This document shows, piece after piece, positions 60,781-64,000 of a DNA stretch of 64,000 nucleotides. Positions within the stretch are counted from its first letter, which is position 1. Each line of letters begins with the position of its first letter. The notes beneath the pieces are model-generated. The model was not told the origin of the DNA. It did no database searches and worked only from the letters and a program-made list of their open reading frames with translations. A program made the position numbers and the translations under genes. The DNA is from Acidimicrobiales bacterium (GTDB lineage Bacteria; Actinomycetota; Acidimicrobiia; Acidimicrobiales; Iamiaceae): assembly GCA_035547835.1 (NCBI GenBank), contig DASZTW010000008.1:1-64000 (forward strand), in the 5' to 3' direction.

Positions 60781-60799
60781 GCGGTGACGTCGTCACCGC
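60781..60799. promoter_or_regulatory. 19-bp palindrome upstream of the GMC pair
   Basis: GCGGTGACG-T-CGTCACCGC is a perfect dyad with 9-base arms and one central base. It lies 23 bases before the subunit-3 ATG and 40 bases after the Zn-alcohol dehydrogenase stop. It could be an operator for the last two genes or an intercistronic hairpin. Confidence 0.6.
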
Positions 60800-60838
60800 G
60801 CCGTGTGGTTGCCGAGAGCTGCCCCCTGCGCTCGCGTC

Positions 60839-62065
60839 TCAGCGGAAGTCGAACGCCACCTTGATGGCGCCTGTGGTGCCCTGGTCGACGATGGTGGTGA
60901 ACGCGTCGCGCCACTGCTCGAGCCGGAACTGGTGCGTGAGCATCGGCGTGAGGTCGACGCGGCCGGTGCGGACGAGGTCGAGGTAGTGCTCGATGGCGTG
61001 GGCGCGGCGGCCTTCGACTTCCTCGATGCCGAAGGCATTGGAGCCGATCAACCGCAGCTCCTTGAAGTACCACGGCGTCCACTCGAAGCGGCCGGGCGAG
61101 CTCACCCCGAGTTGCACCAGCGCACCTCGGGCGGCGAGCACCCGGAGCGCGACCTCGACCGTGGCGGGCGCGCCGACGGTGTCGTACACGACGTCGACCC
61201 CGCCCGGCCACGCCACCGGCAGGCCGTCCCAGGGCTTGCGCAGCACGCCGCCCGACCAGTCGGCCACTGCCTCGACCAGGTCGGCGGCCGGCTTCGGGGC
61301 GAAGACCTTCGCCCCCAGCGCGGCCGCGAGCTCCGCCTGCGCGGGCCACAGCGCGGCGACCCCGACTTCGACCGTGGGGTGCAGCGCGCGGAGGATGGCG
61401 GTGGCTGTGGTGCCGAGCGCGCCGGCGCCGTAGACGAGGACCCGCCCGCCGTCGGGTGGAGGCGTGCGGGCGATCGCGTGGAGCGACACCGAGAACGGGT
61501 CGGCCAGCACAGCGGCTTCGTCGGCCACCTCATCGGGCACCGGGAAGACCATGGTGCGGTGGGCGGGCAGCCGCTCGGCGAACCCGCCGGTGGCGTCGGC
61601 GGAGTTGCCGGTGTGGATGCCGGGCTGCAGCCGACCGTCGTGGAAGTGGTGGCACAAGCTGAGCTCGCCTGCCTGGCAGGCTGGGCAAGGCGGGTCGATG
61701 CCCCGTGGCCCGCACGACAACCACGGGTTCAGGACCACCCGGGTGCCGGGCTCGAGCTCGACGTCGGGGCCGGTGTCGCTGACGGTGGCGAGCACCTCGT
61801 GGCCGAGCACTTGGGGGAACGAGATGAACGCGGTCATCGGGTTGTCGACCGCGTCGTCGAAGTCCATCAGCACTTGCTTGCTGTCGGACCCGCAGATGCC
61901 GCACAGCGTGGTGTCGAGGACCATCCAGTCCGGGCCGATGAGCGGCGGGTCGGCCACGTCTTGCAGCGCCATCGGCGTGGTGGCGAGGTGGTGCAGCAGT
62001 TGCGGCGCGTCGGCCGGGGGTGGGTCGACCGGTTCGTGGTCGACCCCGAACACGAGCGCTTTCAC
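60839..62065 (-). CDS. Zinc-dependent alcohol dehydrogenase
   Basis: A 408-residue medium-chain dehydrogenase from the GTG at 62065, overlapping the SDR stop by four bases. LDTTLCGICGSDSKQVL carries a catalytic zinc Cys and GHEVLATVSDTGP the His-Glu. PCPACQAGELSLC is part of the structural zinc site. The NAD fold is RVLVYGAGALGTTATAILRALHP, and ADPFSVSLHAIA holds the late ligand. Overall it resembles threonine/sorbitol dehydrogenase-like enzymes. Translational coupling ties it to the SDR. Confidence 0.9.
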   Translation of the reverse strand: MKALVFGVDHEPVDPPPADAPQLLHHLATTPMALQDVADPPLIGPDWMVLDTTLCGICGSDSKQVLMDFDDAVDNPMTAFISFPQVLGHEVLATVSDTGPDVELEPGTRVVLNPWLSCGPRGIDPPCPACQAGELSLCHHFHDGRLQPGIHTGNSADATGGFAERLPAHRTMVFPVPDEVADEAAVLADPFSVSLHAIARTPPPDGGRVLVYGAGALGTTATAILRALHPTVEVGVAALWPAQAELAAALGAKVFAPKPAADLVEAVADWSGGVLRKPWDGLPVAWPGGVDVVYDTVGAPATVEVALRVLAARGALVQLGVSSPGRFEWTPWYFKELRLIGSNAFGIEEVEGRRAHAIEHYLDLVRTGRVDLTPMLTHQFRLEQWRDAFTTIVDQGTTGAIKVAFDFR

Positions 62066-62904
62066 GTGGCCGTCCCGTCCGGCGTGTCGCCGCCCATTGC
62101 GTCGGCCCACGCGAAACCCTCGCCGGCCATTGCTTGGCGGGCCATGTCGGCGGCGCCTGCGAGGTAGCCGTCGATGTCGGCCGTCTTGAACTCGACCACG
62201 GCTTTCATGTCGGGCAGGTAGTGCTCGAACTTCTCGCTCTCGATGGCCGCGACCACCCCGTCGGCCACCGGGCCGGCGGGCTCCTTCGGCCCCTCGTAGA
62301 TCGGGTCGTCGTTGCCGGGCTGGTCCCAGATCTCGGTGTCGATCGCGCCGGGCAGCAACAGGCGGATCTCGAGCGGGGTGTCAAAGAGGTCGACCTGCAT
62401 CGCCTCGGCCCAGCCGCACAAGGCGAACTTGCTCGACGCATACGCCGCCTCGCGGGGGACGCCGACCCGGCCGGCGAGGCTCGACACGAACACCAGCGAG
62501 CCCTTCCCGCGCTCGAGCATGCGGGGCAGCAGCCGGAGGGTCATCTGCACCGGCGAGTGGAAGTTGACGCGCAGCACCTCGTCGATCTCCGCCGGCACGA
62601 GATCGGTGACGTGTCGGCGTTTGGGGATGCCGGCGTTGTGCACCACGACGTCGAGCGGACCGAGCTCGTCCCACGCCGTGTCGGCGAGTGTCTCGGCCGC
62701 GGCCAAGTCGCCCAAGTCGACGGACCACATCCGCGAGTCGGGTGCGTGGACCTTGCAACGGTCGAGCACCTCGGCCAACCGGTCGGCCCGCCGGGCGACG
62801 ATGCCGACGGTGACCCCCCGTTCGGCCAGCCGCTCCGCGAGTAGCGCGCCGATGCCGGACGACGCCCCCGTGACCAGCGCTCGCATCCCCGGTTCGAGCT
62901 TCAT
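62062..62904 (-). CDS. Short-chain dehydrogenase/reductase (SDR), second copy in region
   Basis: A 280-residue SDR whose ATG follows GGGAGGCAGCCG. RALVTGASSGIGALLAERLAERGVTVGIVARR (Arg-Arg favours NADP), VVHNAGIPKR, catalytic VFVSSLAGRVG and AAYASSKFAL are present. The C-terminus is long with TADIDGYLAGAADMARQAM. This subgroup includes lipid-acting SDRs, for example 3-ketosphinganine reductase-like and acyl-chain reductases, so a lipid substrate is possible but unproven. It heads a four-gene minus-strand unit. Confidence 0.9.
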   Translation of the reverse strand: MKLEPGMRALVTGASSGIGALLAERLAERGVTVGIVARRADRLAEVLDRCKVHAPDSRMWSVDLGDLAAAETLADTAWDELGPLDVVVHNAGIPKRRHVTDLVPAEIDEVLRVNFHSPVQMTLRLLPRMLERGKGSLVFVSSLAGRVGVPREAAYASSKFALCGWAEAMQVDLFDTPLEIRLLLPGAIDTEIWDQPGNDDPIYEGPKEPAGPVADGVVAAIESEKFEHYLPDMKAVVEFKTADIDGYLAGAADMARQAMAGEGFAWADAMGGDTPDGTAT

Positions 62905-63232
62905 CGGCTGCCTCCCGGTCCGGCACCATACCATGACGCCCGTGTCAGGTTTCGGGCCCAGCGGAGCCCCCGATCCGCTGCTGTGAGCAGTTGACCACCG
63001 TGGAAGTGGCTGAGGACCTGCGCGGGTAGGTCGCGTGGCGGATCGTCGAGTCGGGGGCGTCCGCGGCCAGGACGCAGGACGACGGCCCCCACCAGCGAAG
63101 CCGAGGACGAGGACGCCGCCGCGGGCGTCATCCGGCCGGCGAGACGCTGCGCACGCCTATCCGCGCAGGTCCTCAGTGCTCGCAGCAGGTCGGGTGGGTG
63201 GACGGGCGGGACGTGGGTGGCGTCCGTGGGCG
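62905..63232. other. Intergenic region with large composite inverted repeat
   Basis: About 330 bases between two minus-strand genes. It is mostly filled by the 207-bp element at 62980-63186. TATGGT on the minus strand near 62927-62932 may be the -10 box of the SDR gene. Confidence 0.45.
62980..63186. repeat. 207-bp composite element with 20-bp inverted arms and family-1 ends
   Basis: CTGAGGACCTGCGCGGGTAG (63010-63029) pairs with the sequence at 63157-63176 at 19 of 20 positions. Outside them are GCTGTGAGCAG on the left and the reverse complement of GCTGCGAGCAC on the right, the ends of palindrome family 1. The 127-base interior is GC-rich with no clear frame. It looks like a family-1 palindrome with an expanded or inserted centre. 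Confidence 0.7.
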
Positions 63233-64000
63233 TCAATGGACGAGGTCGGCCTGGTAGGGGAGACACGACGGGTCGCGCTTCCACGAGTTGTCGCCGAGGT
63301 CGAGGACCCGGCCCGCGCCGGCGATCAGGGAGCACTCGACCCGAGAGCCGATCGTGAACGACGCGTTGAACAGGAAGTTGTCGTTGCCGCTCGCCGCGGC
63401 CCTCAACACGCCGGGGTACGCGTTGGCGGGCGCGACGAGGTAGCCGAGGAAGTCGCCGGCGGTGCCGATCGACAAGTAGCCCCGCATCCCCGGCACGGCC
63501 GATCGGACGCCGAGGGCGATCTGCGGGTAGGCCTCGCCCGGTTCGCCCGAGATGAGCAACGGCCCGATCCGGCCCGAGTACGTGACGGTCTGGACGAGTG
63601 GCCCGTCCGCCCAGGGCGGCCCGGCACGGAGGATCTGCGCGTCGATCGCCGAGCCGCCATCCATCAGCCCGAGGACGGTGGGGTTGGTGGCCACGTCGTG
63701 GATCACCGCGCGCTGGAGGTCGACCACGGCGGGACCGAGCAGCGGCGTGGATCTCCGGACGGCCACGTCGACTTTCGCCATGACCCGGTCGGCGTAGGAG
63801 TCGAGGGCGCAGAGGCTCTGCGCGGCCCCCTTCAACGTCCGGTTCGGGCAGTCGCCACGCTCGGGCTGCGTGCGGCCCAAGGTGCCGACCTGATCGAACC
63901 CGAACCCGCCGTAGCGGGCCGCCATCTTGCGCGACACGACCCCGGGGTAGTCGGCCGACACCAAAGTGTTGTCCGAGCCGAGCACGGTCGGGTGTGCCGA
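63233..64000 (-). CDS. Neutral ceramidase-like protein (5' part outside window)
   Basis: 256 codons are visible; the frame continues past the right edge. SAHPTVLGSDNTLVSADYPGVVSRKMA matches in style the HPTSM...NTLISGDNKG segment of neutral/alkaline ceramidases, and GFGFDQVGTLGRTQPERGDC sits where those enzymes have a conserved Q-x-GD segment. Later LLISGEPGEAYPQIALGVRSAV resembles their PGE-x-T region, followed by GYLSIGTAGDFLGYLVAPANAYP. Metal ligands would lie mostly upstream. The enzyme would hydrolyse an N-acyl bond in ceramide-like lipids, outside the cell. Assignment rests on pattern recognition only. Confidence 0.6.
   Translation of the reverse strand, partial: SAHPTVLGSDNTLVSADYPGVVSRKMAARYGGFGFDQVGTLGRTQPERGDCPNRTLKGAAQSLCALDSYADRVMAKVDVAVRRSTPLLGPAVVDLQRAVIHDVATNPTVLGLMDGGSAIDAQILRAGPPWADGPLVQTVTYSGRIGPLLISGEPGEAYPQIALGVRSAVPGMRGYLSIGTAGDFLGYLVAPANAYPGVLRAAASGNDNFLFNASFTIGSRVECSLIAGAGRVLDLGDNSWKRDPSCLPYQADLVH

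Overview
The window is very GC-rich, gene-dense DNA from a high-GC actinomycete. GTG starts are common, and several promoters put the -10 box about 7-8 bases before the start codon, so the transcripts look leaderless. An F420-type luciferase-like oxidoreductase, a TIGR03086 protein, a P450, a Baeyer-Villiger monooxygenase, the Suf system and several TetR regulators all fit Actinomycetota. Acidimicrobiia is my best guess, by inference only.

Layout. 1-7.2 kb: a secreted glycine-rich protein (cut by the left edge), a large LuxR-type ATPase regulator, a cupin, a DinB-like protein and an exported RCC1-repeat protein built from seven 150-bp units. 7.4-14.5 kb: a likely mobile patch beside tRNA-Leu(CAG), with a DUF4143 ATPase, a small acidic protein, an OLD-type ATPase/TOPRIM nuclease and a DDE transposase. 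14.6-25 kb: exported hydrolases, TetR, a degenerate phosphoesterase fused to an MprF-like lipid transferase, a metallo-beta-lactamase-fold hydrolase, a PaaX-like regulator and a fatty acid desaturase. 25-28.3 kb: a GlcD-like oxidase translationally coupled to a ThDP enzyme. 28.4-34.4 kb: a SufR-like regulator and a group III truncated globin, divergent from sufB-sufC-sufD-sufT; both -35 boxes share one dyad. 34.4-45 kb: larC-larB, pheA, tRNA-Ser(GCT), MmcQ/YjbR, LLM oxidoreductase, HD protein, MscS, Baeyer-Villiger monooxygenase and GNAT. 45-49.7 kb: TetR divergent from Zn-alcohol dehydrogenase and P450, then thyA-dfrA.

49.8-64 kb is the most interesting part. A TetR gene with two overlapping palindromes leads a same-strand series: a sphingosine-1-phosphate-lyase-like PLP enzyme, an FGGY kinase, a glutamine-synthetase-like ligase, an SDR, an aldehyde dehydrogenase and a class I glutamine amidotransferase. 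Facing it are a GMC oxidoreductase with its Tat-exported small subunit, a Zn-alcohol dehydrogenase, a second SDR and, at the right edge, a protein resembling neutral ceramidases. Together these suggest breakdown of a sphingoid-like amino-alcohol lipid: ceramide hydrolysis, phosphorylation, retro-aldol cleavage, aldehyde oxidation, and gamma-glutamylation of the released amine. This is inference from gene content.

Intergenic DNA holds two dispersed palindrome families (GCTGTGAGCAC... and CCGTTCTGGGC...) and several minisatellites that start in or next to the 3' ends of genes, in some cases altering protein C-termini. Four-base GTGA/ATGA stop-start overlaps recur and indicate widespread translational coupling.
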